From assembly GCA_963678275.1 (NCBI GenBank), contig OY782765.1, positions 1,426,001-1,490,000 on the forward strand: a DNA stretch of 64,000 bases, written 5' to 3'. Position numbers and translations under genes: made by a program. Below the pieces are notes generated by a model that was not told where the DNA came from, did not search any database, and saw nothing but the letters and a program-made list of their open reading frames with translations. Below, in pieces: positions 18,958 through 28,400 of the stretch. The stretch is from G963677445 sp963678275 (GTDB taxonomy: Bacteria; Bacteroidota; Ignavibacteria; Ignavibacteriales; Melioribacteraceae). Positions within the stretch are counted from its first letter, which is position 1. The number at the start of each line of letters is the position of its first letter.

Positions 18958-19557
18958 TCATCCCTCCAGAAGTTTATCCAATCCCCTCTTCAAATTGTCA
19001 AAAGAGGGTAATTCCATTATCAGATAAAAATCTCCTTCGACATCCAGTTCCTTCACTTCAAAATGGGTTTCGCCACATAAAACAACCATATCATCTTTTA
19101 ATCCGTGTCCGACCAGAATATGAGGGGTATCTTCATTGAACCTGGGAATTGAATAGTTAAAATGATCTTCAAAAATATTGCTGATAGAACCGAGTACACC
19201 ATTTAACATAACATTAGCCACTTCATTGAGTGTGCCGGCTTTGATATTGTCAAACTCGTCAGATTCCTCATCTTCACCCGTTAATACAGATACAAGGTTA
19301 AGCGCGCTTCTTGCCGGAAACACCACTTCAGCGCGTCCGGAAAAGGAACCTTCAAAGTTTAATTCAATTGAAGATAACTTTTCCCCCTCGGGATAAGAAA
19401 TATTCGATTTTATTTCTTTTAGAATACTGACCCAAATTCTTGGAATTTGCATTGATATCGGGGCATTAACCATTTCATTAAGCAGCGCTGCCGACTTACC
19501 CGCACCTATATTGATTACTTCACTGATCACATCAAGTTGTTCTTCAGTTAAAAGCAT
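18958..19557 (-). CDS. CheC-like CheY-P phosphatase
   Basis: CheC/CheX/FliY-type phosphatase acting on phosphorylated CheY. The first active-site helix reads DVISEVINIGAGKSAALLN and fits the D/S-x3-E-x2-N signature exactly. The second helix, LNEVANVMLNGVLGSI, keeps Glu and Asn but has Gly at the D/S position, so the two sites may differ in activity. Length 199 residues is normal for CheC. It sits four bases downstream of a single-domain CheY, its probable substrate, and two bases upstream of a kinase gene. It may reset the kinase/CheY circuit rather than, or as well as, controlling motility. Confidence 0.88.
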   Translation of the reverse strand: MLLTEEQLDVISEVINIGAGKSAALLNEMVNAPISMQIPRIWVSILKEIKSNISYPEGEKLSSIELNFEGSFSGRAEVVFPARSALNLVSVLTGEDEESDEFDNIKAGTLNEVANVMLNGVLGSISNIFEDHFNYSIPRFNEDTPHILVGHGLKDDMVVLCGETHFEVKELDVEGDFYLIMELPSFDNLKRGLDKLLEG

Positions 19558-19560
19558 AAC

Positions 19561-19929
19561 TTACCTCAGTTCCGCATTTAGAAGCTCATTAACCTTATCA
19601 ACCAATTCAGCTTCTGATGGGGGTTTGTTCAAAAAATAATCTGCCCCGAGTTCATATACTTTTTCTTTTGTCGAAGACTGTATATCTGCCGATAATACAA
19701 TTACAGGAATATTGTTTTTTCTCTCCTTCAAAGCTTTAAGCACCCCAATTCCATCAACTTTAGGCATCAATAAATCGAGAATTATCAAATCGGGATTTTC
19801 CTGTTCAATTTTCCCCAGCACATCCTCTCCATCAACCGCGTGCAAAATCTCATCAGCGCATTGTTCAATAAATTTTGAAATTCTTTTTCTTGCAAATAAT
19901 GAGTCATCACAAACAATTATTTTTGACAT
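19561..19929 (-). CDS. Single-domain CheY-like response regulator
   Basis: A stand-alone receiver of 122 residues with no output domain. Visible elements are the acidic pair in VCDDS, the phosphoacceptor Asp in LIILDLLMPKVDG, the Ser in VLSADI and the conserved Lys in LNKPPSEAELV. It would act by protein contact, on the flagellar switch or as a phosphorelay intermediate. It lies in one operon with CheC (downstream) and two kinases, and 15 bases after the small gene at 19945. Confidence 0.93.
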   Translation of the reverse strand: MSKIIVCDDSLFARKRISKFIEQCADEILHAVDGEDVLGKIEQENPDLIILDLLMPKVDGIGVLKALKERKNNIPVIVLSADIQSSTKEKVYELGADYFLNKPPSEAELVDKVNELLNAELR

Positions 19930-19944
19930 GTTTTCCCTAAAAAT

Positions 19945-20337
19945 TTAGTACAACCAGTTGTTAAATTCATTTTCCCAGTTTTCACCTTCCTGGGAGCTGA
20001 AATATTTTTCTCTCGAAAATGTTCCCGCTTCTTTTGTCATCCTCCTATAGAGGGCAGTTTTAAGGCTGCTGTTAAGAATATAGGCTGTTTTTCTTACTTT
20101 TGTCCTGAATAATTTAAAGCGGCTGTTATCAAATATCTCCCTGCTTTCAATAGAAAGAGGTTTCATATTTCTCATATCAAAACAAATATTGCTCTCATAA
20201 TTATTGTTCTCAATTTTCGATTCGACCTTTTTCATACACTCAAACATTTCATCCGCGGCAACGGTCTCATAAAATTCAACAAGCAGGCCATATTTTGTTT
20301 CTTTTATCGAATACATCTTAATACCCGGGATATCCAT
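19945..20337 (-). CDS. Small uncharacterised protein, first gene of the CheY/CheC operon (possibly STAS-like)
   Basis: I do not recognise this 130-residue protein with certainty. It begins with alternating hydrophobic strands (KMYSIKETKYGLLVEF), then a helix (AADEMFECMKKVESKI), a strand ESNICFDMRNM and a helix after SIESREIF. That order resembles SpoIIAA/STAS-like folds that mediate protein contacts in signalling. The C-terminal part is basic and then acidic (SSQEGENWENEFNNW). No catalytic motif or membrane segment is seen. It opens a tight operon followed by CheY, CheC and two kinases, so a regulatory or adaptor role is likely. The start ATG lies only ten bases after the T-run of an intrinsic terminator that ends the chemoreceptor gene. 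Confidence 0.7.
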   Translation of the reverse strand: MDIPGIKMYSIKETKYGLLVEFYETVAADEMFECMKKVESKIENNNYESNICFDMRNMKPLSIESREIFDNSRFKLFRTKVRKTAYILNSSLKTALYRRMTKEAGTFSREKYFSSQEGENWENEFNNWLY

Positions 20338-20347
20338 TTTTCATGAG

Positions 20348-20376
20348 AAAAAGGGACCGGCATTTTATCCGGTCCC
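20348..20376 (-). terminator. Intrinsic terminator after the chemoreceptor gene
   Basis: On the minus strand an eight-base perfect stem GGGACCGG/CCGGTCCC (20353-20360 with 20369-20376) encloses an eight-base loop and is followed directly by five T. This is a strong rho-independent terminator. It lies 33 bases downstream of the chemoreceptor stop codon and just upstream of the next start codon, so it separates the two transcripts or attenuates read-through. Confidence 0.85.
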
Positions 20377-20408
20377 AAATAACACAACGCAGCTTACATT
20401 TAATACTA

Positions 20409-22526
20409 TCAGGCAGCATGAGAAGGACCAAGTAACCTTTCCTCGCCCATGTATCCGCCTGTCCTGGCTTCGATCTGGTTATAATACGTGTCCTGATCAT
20501 CAGCCAGCTTGAATGTGCTGACCATATCCTTTAAATTTTCCATCAATCTGTTCAGGTCCTCAGTTGAGCGGGCTATCTCCTGAATACCCGAGGCAGATTC
20601 ATTTGTCACACTATTGATGCCATCAATATTTTTACTTATTTGTTCCGCGGCAGAGGATTGTTCTTCACTGGCTGCGGCTACCTGATCAATCTGAAAACGA
20701 ACACTTTCAGTGCTATCCAGTATACTGCGGAGCGCTTCTTCTACTTCTTCAGTAAGCATCTTTCCATTATTCACCGCGGCTCCTGCCTCCTGCATCGATT
20801 CATCGGCATCTTTTGCTTCAATCTGAATAGCTCTGATCGTTTCAGCTATCTCTTTGGTAGCCTTTGTTGTTCTTTCAGCCAGTTTACGTACTTCATCAGC
20901 CACAACTGCGAATCCCCTGCCTTGTTCACCTGCCCTTGCCGCTTCAATCGCCGCATTGAGCGCAAGAAGATTAGTCTGATCGGCAATATCATCAATCACC
21001 TGCGCGATTTTGCCAATCTGATCAGTTTTATTAGCCAGTGATGAAATAATTTCTCCGGTATTTTGAGCAGAGGAAATTATTCTGTTCATACCTTCTTTCG
21101 ATTCTGTTACTTTCTTAACACCAACTTTAGCCTGTTCGCTCGATTTTTTTGAAGCTTCCGAAGCGAGGCTCGCATTATTGGCCGTCTCAAGGATTGTTTT
21201 TGTCATCTCTTCCACCGCGCTGGCCACCTCTGTTGTCTGAGCGCTTTGCTCCTGAGCGCCCGCGGCAATTTCTTCTGTGCTTGAAGATATCTCAGTGGAA
21301 GCATTGGCAGTTGAAACTATTGATTCGGTTATTTTTCCGATCAGGGATGTGAGGGAGTCACCAAGTGTATTCATACTCTTCTTAAGTTTGTCATAGTCAC
21401 CCTTGTAATCACCTTTTACTCTCACCGTCAGATCACCATTCGACATATCCGCTAACGCATCCATGCTTTCTCTGATAGGGGTGACAATCGCGTCGAGAAG
21501 ACTGTTTATACCAACAATCATCTCCTTCCATGCTCCGGTATACTTATCAGAATTTCCTCTTTCCGAAAGATTACCTTCGCTGGAAGCGTCAATCAGTTCT
21601 TTTGTTTCGCTGATAAGGCCACTTACGATATCCACCTGTTTATTATAAGCTATTCCCAGCACATCCCTGTCGGATGCCAGTTCCACTTTTGCCAGTTTCC
21701 CCGCAGCCATATCCTGTACAGCCCGGACTTTTTTCTTTTGATTTTCCACTAAGTTTTTAAATGCCCTTGAAAGATCACCTATTTCATCAGCCAAACTTGT
21801 ATCTACATCAAGCTCAACATCCCCAGCCGATACTTTTCCCGCGGATAAAGTAAGGTCCTGAAGAGGTTTGCTAATCATTTTCCCGATAAAATACCCAATG
21901 ATTATTGTTATAACAATGGCTATAAATAGGAAAAACAATATACCGTTTGTCATTGAGGCTACTTCAGCTTCAACATCATCAACATAAACGCCGGTGCCAA
22001 TAATCCAGTCCCAATCCTTAAAATGTTTTACAAACGAAATTTTTGGAACAGGTTCCGAAAATCCTGGTTTCGGCCACATATAATCTACATATCCTTCGCC
22101 TGATGATTTCGCGACCTGTGCCATTTCAACGAAAAGGAATTTACCATGCGGGTCTTTCGATTCTTTAAGTGATTTATCGTTAAGCTCCGGTTTAAAAGGA
22201 TGCATAACCATAAAGGGCCTGGAGTCATTTATCCAGAAATAATTATCTCCCGCGTACCTCAGGTCTTCAATTACATCGAGGGCTTTTTCTTTTGCTTCGG
22301 CCTCACTTAATTTCCCACCTTTATATTTAGTATAAAATTCCTGAATGACGCTGAATGCTACATTTGTGTTATCTTTTAAAGCGTCTTTTTTGTAACGATA
22401 TAACGATTCCTCGGAATCGGGAATAATATAAACCATAAATATGAAAGTAAATATCAATATTGGAATGATGGCTGCTGTTAATACTTTCCAGAACATCTTC
22501 CAGTCCTTAAAATTCCTGATCTTCAT
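20409..22526 (-). CDS. Methyl-accepting chemotaxis protein with Cache sensor domain
   Basis: Membrane chemoreceptor of about 705 residues: membrane helix 1 (about 10-32), periplasmic single Cache domain (about 35-185, with DNYFWINDSRPFMVMHP and WDWIIGTGVYVDD), membrane helix 2 (about 192-215), HAMP, a second HAMP-like region and the MCP signalling hairpin with the invariant tip EAARAGEQGRGFAVVADEV. ATG 22526 is chosen because GGAGGT lies four bases upstream; a longer TTG start at 22541 would put that ribosome site inside the gene. This Cache class often binds small organic acids, but the ligand here is unknown. The gene is monocistronic, ending at the terminator at 20348-20376. Confidence 0.93.
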   Translation of the reverse strand: MKIRNFKDWKMFWKVLTAAIIPILIFTFIFMVYIIPDSEESLYRYKKDALKDNTNVAFSVIQEFYTKYKGGKLSEAEAKEKALDVIEDLRYAGDNYFWINDSRPFMVMHPFKPELNDKSLKESKDPHGKFLFVEMAQVAKSSGEGYVDYMWPKPGFSEPVPKISFVKHFKDWDWIIGTGVYVDDVEAEVASMTNGILFFLFIAIVITIIIGYFIGKMISKPLQDLTLSAGKVSAGDVELDVDTSLADEIGDLSRAFKNLVENQKKKVRAVQDMAAGKLAKVELASDRDVLGIAYNKQVDIVSGLISETKELIDASSEGNLSERGNSDKYTGAWKEMIVGINSLLDAIVTPIRESMDALADMSNGDLTVRVKGDYKGDYDKLKKSMNTLGDSLTSLIGKITESIVSTANASTEISSSTEEIAAGAQEQSAQTTEVASAVEEMTKTILETANNASLASEASKKSSEQAKVGVKKVTESKEGMNRIISSAQNTGEIISSLANKTDQIGKIAQVIDDIADQTNLLALNAAIEAARAGEQGRGFAVVADEVRKLAERTTKATKEIAETIRAIQIEAKDADESMQEAGAAVNNGKMLTEEVEEALRSILDSTESVRFQIDQVAAASEEQSSAAEQISKNIDGINSVTNESASGIQEIARSTEDLNRLMENLKDMVSTFKLADDQDTYYNQIEARTGGYMGEERLLGPSHAA

Positions 22527-22836
22527 TTCGACCTCCGACAATATTAAGTTTCAATCTGCGCGGAACGCAAACGGTATAAACGATTTTTTAATTCTCTTGA
22601 TTAATAATCGGAGGTTTAGGAAATATATCTATTGCAAGTAGTTGGTATTTAATAACATAAGAAATAAGTAATCTTTATACCAAGAAGTTGGTATGCCCTG
22701 CGCTTACTGAGTTGCCCCCGATGAAAACCTGTGAGGAATAATTTTGATCGCCCTTAACTTCAGGTAGGGCAGGTTAAGGTTTTTGTCCGTTAAAATTTTG
22801 AATTTCAGCTCTGAATTGAATCATCACAAAACCATG
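22527..22836. promoter_or_regulatory. Upstream region of the chemoreceptor gene with palindromes
   Basis: This 310-base gap lies between the chemoreceptor start and the end of the NarL-type regulator gene and should hold the chemoreceptor promoter. It contains a perfect palindrome ATACCAA-gaag-TTGGTAT (22677-22694). The half-site GTTGGTAT recurs about 56 bases away, near 22631. A second inverted repeat CCTTAAC/GTTAAGG (22752-22779) is followed by T residues on the plus strand, but no plus-strand gene ends there. The first palindrome is a candidate operator. No riboswitch consensus was recognised. Confidence 0.4.
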
Positions 22837-23469
22837 CTACACAATTCCCGACGAGAGAGCGAATTTTATCAGTTCCGCTGTATTCTTAACCTGGAGTTTC
22901 TCAAGAATATTTTTGCGGTGTGTTGTTACGGTAAAATAACTGAGGAATAGTTTCTCGGCAATCTCTTTGGAAGTTTCACCCTGCGCGATCAGTTTTAGAA
23001 TCTCTTTTTCTCTTTGTGTTAATTTCGACTCTTTTTTGTCAGTTTCACCAAATTTCTTTTTAACAATAATATTTGTTACTTCCCTTGAAAAATATGGTTC
23101 TCCCTCAGAAATGAGCCTTACCGCTTCTTTAAAAATTGTCAGGGGCGACATTTTGTATATATATCCGTCTATTCCTGCCGAAAGCGCGTTAAACACATAA
23201 CTTTCGTCACTCATCATAGTCAGAATAAGAATCTTAATATTTTCATCAATCTCCTTAATTTTTTTCGAAGCCTCAATTCCATTCATAACCGGCATATCAA
23301 TATCCATAACTATCATATCGGGCCGTAATTTTTCAGCCAGCCTTACACATTCCTCCCCATTGCTGGCTTCACCGGCGATGACCAGGTTATCCATTCCCGA
23401 TAAAGCCAGCTTAAAACCTTCCCTGACCATAATATGATCGTCGGCAATAATCAATGTTTTTTTATCCAT
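22837..23469 (-). CDS. NarL/FixJ-family response regulator
   Basis: A 210-residue DNA-binding regulator. The receiver has IIADDH, phosphoacceptor Asp in IVMDIDMPVMNG, Thr in ILILTMMSDE and Lys in YIYKMSP. The LuxR-type HTH begins LTQREKEILKLIAQGETSKEIA and has recognition helix residues SYFTVTTHRKNILEKL. The start is taken at ATG 23469 (MDKKTLIIADD), which overlaps the kinase stop; a TTG at 23481 is possible. It is the last gene of a three-gene operon and the only regulator available to the two kinases upstream. Confidence 0.94.
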   Translation of the reverse strand: MDKKTLIIADDHIMVREGFKLALSGMDNLVIAGEASNGEECVRLAEKLRPDMIVMDIDMPVMNGIEASKKIKEIDENIKILILTMMSDESYVFNALSAGIDGYIYKMSPLTIFKEAVRLISEGEPYFSREVTNIIVKKKFGETDKKESKLTQREKEILKLIAQGETSKEIAEKLFLSYFTVTTHRKNILEKLQVKNTAELIKFALSSGIV

Positions 23470-25414
23470 TTGGAATCTCAAATTTTATTTCTGTTCCTTT
23501 TTCAGGCTCAGCAAAAATATGAAAGTTGCCGCCAAGCATTTCTGTCCTGTCGCTCATATGCATCAGTCCCCACCCCAAAGATTTCGATTCAAGGTCTGAA
23601 ATATTAAAACCTTTTCCGTTATCTCTTATCAAACCTTTGATAACACTTTTCGTAACAGCAAGCTTCACTTCAATCATTCCGGCATCCGAATGTTTTACGG
23701 CATTATTTAACGCTTCCTGAAATATCCGGTACACATCCAGCTCAACCTTTTTATTTATCGCCAAGTTGGTGGCATTCACCTGGTAACTGATGTTATAATC
23801 TGTTGATTGATTAAATTCCTCCACGAGAAGCTTAACCGCTTTCGTTAACTCATATTTTTCAATTACAGTGGGAGTAAGAGATTTGACAATACTTTTAAGA
23901 TCCTGACCAAGCTTTATCAGGTTTTCAGTTGCGGTATCGAGATAAGGACTGTTTATACCCTCATTTTCTCTGAATAATTCAATATTGAGTTTTGTAAAAG
24001 TAAGTCTTTGACCAATAACGTCGTGGAGCTCTTTTGCCAGCCTTCTTCTTTCGGACTCAAGAATTTCTTTTGAGTTTTCGAATAGTTCTTTATACTTTTC
24101 ACGGCTGTCTTCGAGCTGCCTTTCCGCTTCTTTTCTCTGGGTAATGTCGACAGCGGTAATATATACCGCCGGTTCATCAAGATATTCTATCAGGTCGCTT
24201 GTAATTTCAGCCCACATCTCGCTGCCGTCCGAAGATATTACCTTTGCTTCATATTTTTGAACCCCCCTCATCCCTTTCATCCTTTCATGATGTTTTTTAA
24301 TAAGAAGAGACCTGAAATCGGGGTGAACAAATTCAGCGAAATTCCTGCCAAGAACCTGTTCAGATGAAATTTTCAATAATTTTGTAACAACCTGGTTGGC
24401 GAAAATTATCCGGTTTTTTCTGACAATCAGAATTGCCGCCGAAGTCGCGTTTATCAAAACTTTAAATCTTTGTTCACTGACCTTTAACTGGCTTTGAGCC
24501 GACTCAAGAAAGATCGCGTTGCCTAATATGCGTGATAAAATCAGGATTTGTTCCGTCTCTTCAGGTGTATATAACTTTGCCTGATCAGAATAGGCAATTC
24601 CCCAAACCCCGATTAATTCCTCTTTTGAAAAGAGAGGAACTAAATAAAAAGCAGATATATTTTTATCCGTGGAAAGATTATACCTGATTAAATTAAATAC
24701 CTCTAAATTTTTCAGTGGATTACAAATACATATTTGATCGGAATATAATTTAATTCTTACTTCATGTGTATCAAGAAAGTCCAGCATCTGGTTATTATAA
24801 GAATAATCACTATTTTCCTCGTTCCAAAAATAATCTCTTTCTTTTTCGGAGGCATATTTCTTACTGACATGCAAAAACTGCAGGGGAGAATGTAAGGTCA
24901 ATCCAATTTTTTGAAAAGAATCTGTAACTTTCTCACGCAAAAAGCCATATGGCAGACTTAAAAAATCGGAAGAAATATCTGAAATAAGTCTGCCAAAACC
25001 AGCCAGATTTTCCAACTTCAGTTCAGTTTGTTTTTTTTCAGTTATTTCCCTTACGTAAGCATAATAACCGGAAACATTTCCATAATTATCCCTCAAAAGG
25101 AAAATATTCTGTTCGAAAGGTAAAATTCTTCCATCGGCAAGTATGAACATTACTTCTGTATATCCTGAAAAACCGCTGAACTTAACTTTATTTTGAACAA
25201 TATGCTCTACGTAATTTTTCCATTTTTCCGGCAGCAGATCCCACAGGCATTTATTTAACAACTCATTTTCTTCATATCCCAGATGCGATGAAAACGCGTT
25301 GTTAAACTCCAGAATTGAAAAGTTTGTATCGAAAGAAACGATCCCAAGATCAGAATCCTGAAAGAGTTGATTATAAAATCTGTTCCGGCTGTAATTATTA
25401 ATTTGCCTCTCCAT
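23462..25414 (-). CDS. PAS-GAF-PAS sensor histidine kinase (HisKA_3 type)
   Basis: A soluble 650-residue NarX-like kinase. Domains in order: PAS (about 10-130), GAF-like (about 150-300, GVWGIAYSDQ), PAS (about 315-430, AAILIVRKNRIIFANQ), coiled coil, HisKA_3 with RRLAKELHDVIGQRLTFT, and HATPase with FQEALNNAVKHSD, RDNGKGFN and WGLMHMSDRTEMLGG. Its coding end overlaps the response regulator start, making them a cognate pair. Four bases upstream is the end of a propeller kinase. The signal is not identifiable; the GAF and PAS modules suggest a diffusible or redox cue. Confidence 0.93.
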   Translation of the reverse strand: MERQINNYSRNRFYNQLFQDSDLGIVSFDTNFSILEFNNAFSSHLGYEENELLNKCLWDLLPEKWKNYVEHIVQNKVKFSGFSGYTEVMFILADGRILPFEQNIFLLRDNYGNVSGYYAYVREITEKKQTELKLENLAGFGRLISDISSDFLSLPYGFLREKVTDSFQKIGLTLHSPLQFLHVSKKYASEKERDYFWNEENSDYSYNNQMLDFLDTHEVRIKLYSDQICICNPLKNLEVFNLIRYNLSTDKNISAFYLVPLFSKEELIGVWGIAYSDQAKLYTPEETEQILILSRILGNAIFLESAQSQLKVSEQRFKVLINATSAAILIVRKNRIIFANQVVTKLLKISSEQVLGRNFAEFVHPDFRSLLIKKHHERMKGMRGVQKYEAKVISSDGSEMWAEITSDLIEYLDEPAVYITAVDITQRKEAERQLEDSREKYKELFENSKEILESERRRLAKELHDVIGQRLTFTKLNIELFRENEGINSPYLDTATENLIKLGQDLKSIVKSLTPTVIEKYELTKAVKLLVEEFNQSTDYNISYQVNATNLAINKKVELDVYRIFQEALNNAVKHSDAGMIEVKLAVTKSVIKGLIRDNGKGFNISDLESKSLGWGLMHMSDRTEMLGGNFHIFAEPEKGTEIKFEIPNG

Positions 25415-25417
25415 AAG

Positions 25418-28400
25418 TTATTCGGAAATTTGATTGTGAAGCGGAAGAGTAAAAGAAAAGACACTTCCGGCGCCTGGTTTACTTTTGACTTTTATTTTAC
25501 CTTTGTTTTTTTGTACGAACTCTTTACATATAATAAGGCCCAATCCGGTCCCTTTTTCATTAAAAGTTCCGGGGCGCGATTCTTTATTTTCTTCTGAAAA
25601 CAGATTATTTATCTGTTCTGAATCCATTCCGATACCTTTGTCAATTAAATTAATTTCTGCAAAATCATCTTTCCGTCTTACCTTTACAACTACTTCGCTG
25701 CCAACCGGAGTAAATTTTATCGCATTTGAAAGGAGATTCCGCAGGATAACATCAACCATCTGCGAATCGGCGCAAACAAACAGATCATTTTCCTCATCGA
25801 TAGAAAGGCTGATATTTTTATTTTTTGCTGCTCCTTTGAAAATGCCGAAAGTTCTTAATATTGATTCATGAAGATACAATTTTTCGGCTCTGCTTTCAAT
25901 CCTGCCCGATTGTATCAGGGCCCAGTTTAGTAAATTTTCAAGCAAATAGTATATATTTTTTGTGGAATTATATATACTGATTTTTAATTCAGTTTTTTCC
26001 TCTTTTTTAAGGTCCTCTTCTGTGGCGAGCAATGAGGTTGAACTTAACAAAGCTGCGAAAGGATTTTTCAGATCATGCGCGATAATTGAAAACATTCTGT
26101 CTTTATCCCTGTTCGATTTAATAAGCTCTTCTTCCGCCGCTTTTCTCTCCTCTATAATTGCCCCCAGTTTGCGGTTGGCTTCTTCCAGCTCTCCTGTTCT
26201 TAATCTTACAAGGCTTTCAAGTTCAATTTCCCTGTTTTTTACAGCTCTCATTCTTAAATAGATAACACCTGAAACAAAACTGATAATAATTAAGGAAAAA
26301 AGAATCTTAAAAAGCAGTGTATCCCAAAAGGGAGGAGTAACAATAATTTCCAGCTCTTTCAGATACGGAGTCCAGATATCATCATGATTTGCCGCCATCA
26401 CCTGTAGTTTATAATTTCCGGCGGGAAGATTTGTATATGTTGCATAACGTCTCTCATAATTAACAATATTCCAGTTCTCTTCAAATCCTTTTAACCGGTA
26501 TTTATATTTATAATCTTCGGGAAAGGCATTATTCAGCAGTGAAAACTCAAATGTTATAACATAATCTTTGTAGGATAGTTTCAGCTTATCCATTTCATTT
26601 ACAGAATAAGGAAGAATAATTCTGCCATCATATTTTTTACCGATAATAACTGATTGATTGAAGATACGAAGGTCGGTTAAAACAATATTTCCTATAAATT
26701 CGTTATCCCTGATTGATACGGGATCAAACCAGGTAACGCCATTTATTCCGCCAAAATAAATAATGCCATCTTTATCCTTATATGAAGCTGTGGCGTTGAA
26801 TTCACTGGAGGATAATCCATCAATCTCAAAATAATTTTTAATCTCTCCTGTAACAATATTAAAACGGGAAATCCCTTCATTAGTGCTCACCCAAAGCTGG
26901 TTGTTATTATCCGTCTGAATGGAATATATAACATTATCTGCCAATCCGCGTTTTCTGTCATATCTCTTAAATTTTTTCGTCCCTTTTTTAAGATAATTTA
27001 TTCCACTGCCGCTGGTGCCTGTCCATATATTCCCATATTCATCAATATACACCGAAAATATCCGGTTACTGCCGATAGAAAAAGAATCGGATGGATCGTG
27101 AGTGAATGATATAAATCTCTCGTTTTCGCGGTTAAAATAATTTAGTCCCCCCGATTCTGTAGCGACCCATAAATTACCTGTTGAATCTTCGGCAATTTCC
27201 CATACAAGATCATTGGAAATTGAATATGGATTATCATCATCATGATTAAATATTGTAAACGTTTCTTTTACCGGATCAAATCTTACCAGCCCGGCGCCAT
27301 CAGTTCCCAGCCATATCAATCCATCCCTGCTTTGATAGATATCCCATATTTTATTCGATCCCGGGCTGTTTTCCAGACCGGGGAAATACCTGTATCTCTT
27401 AAAATCATCACTGTTTTCCAGATATTTAAATAATCCGAATGTTGCCGTGCCTACCCAGACTGTCCCCCCTTTATCCTCAAAAAGTGAAATTACAGTATTT
27501 GGAAGATTTGGAGAATACCTCGTTTGAAAATCGTAGTTAATAAAACTGTTCCGCTGATAATCACGTCGGTTCAACCCGCCCCATGAAGTCCCTATCCACA
27601 AATTTTTCCGGCTGTCTTTTAATATGGCCCATACATTGCTCCCTTTCAGACCTGATGAATATTTATCTCCAAATTCAATTGTATAAAACTTTTTATAATA
27701 TAAGTTCAGTTTTTTCGGCACATCCCCAAAAAGCCCGACCCACATTATTCCGCTGCTGTCTTCACAAAAGGCAAAAATCCTGTCGTGCGGGTTAAATCCG
27801 TTCTCTATATTGCTGTCATTATATCTTTCAAATTTTCCGGTGAGGTAATCATACCTGTTAAGCCCCCCGGCTTCAGTTCCTATCCACAGATTTTTTTTGC
27901 TGTCAGAAAATATTCTTGTTATTGAATTAATTGAAATACTTGAATCATCACCCGGAATATTAGCAAACCTTTTAAAAGTCCCTTTTTTTTGATCTAATCG
28001 GAAGAGACCTTTCCTCGCAGTTCCAAACCATATATATCCCATACCGTCATCATGGACCGCCCTTATACCTGATGAACTCAGTATTTTCCCTTCCCGGCTT
28101 TCAAAATTATTACTGACCATTTGATCCTTCATTTCGCTGTATAATTTCAATCCGGCAGCGGTGCCAATCCAGATTTGGCTGTCAATCTCTTTTATTGACC
28201 ATATTCTTTGTCTCTCAAGAGGAATTTCTTTTTCCGTATCCCATTTTATCCTGCGAAAACTTTTCTTATCCCTGTCAAATAAATTCAGACCGCCATAGGC
28301 TGTCCCCACCCAGAATCTGCCGCGGGAATCTTCCATAAGGGATACAACTGCATTATCACTGATTGATTCAGGATCATCTTTTTCATGCTTAAAGTGTTCA

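Noticed and set aside
22527..22836. Cyclic-di-GMP or other riboswitch before the chemoreceptor
   Set aside because: The palindromes do not match any riboswitch core I know, and no conserved loop motifs were seen.
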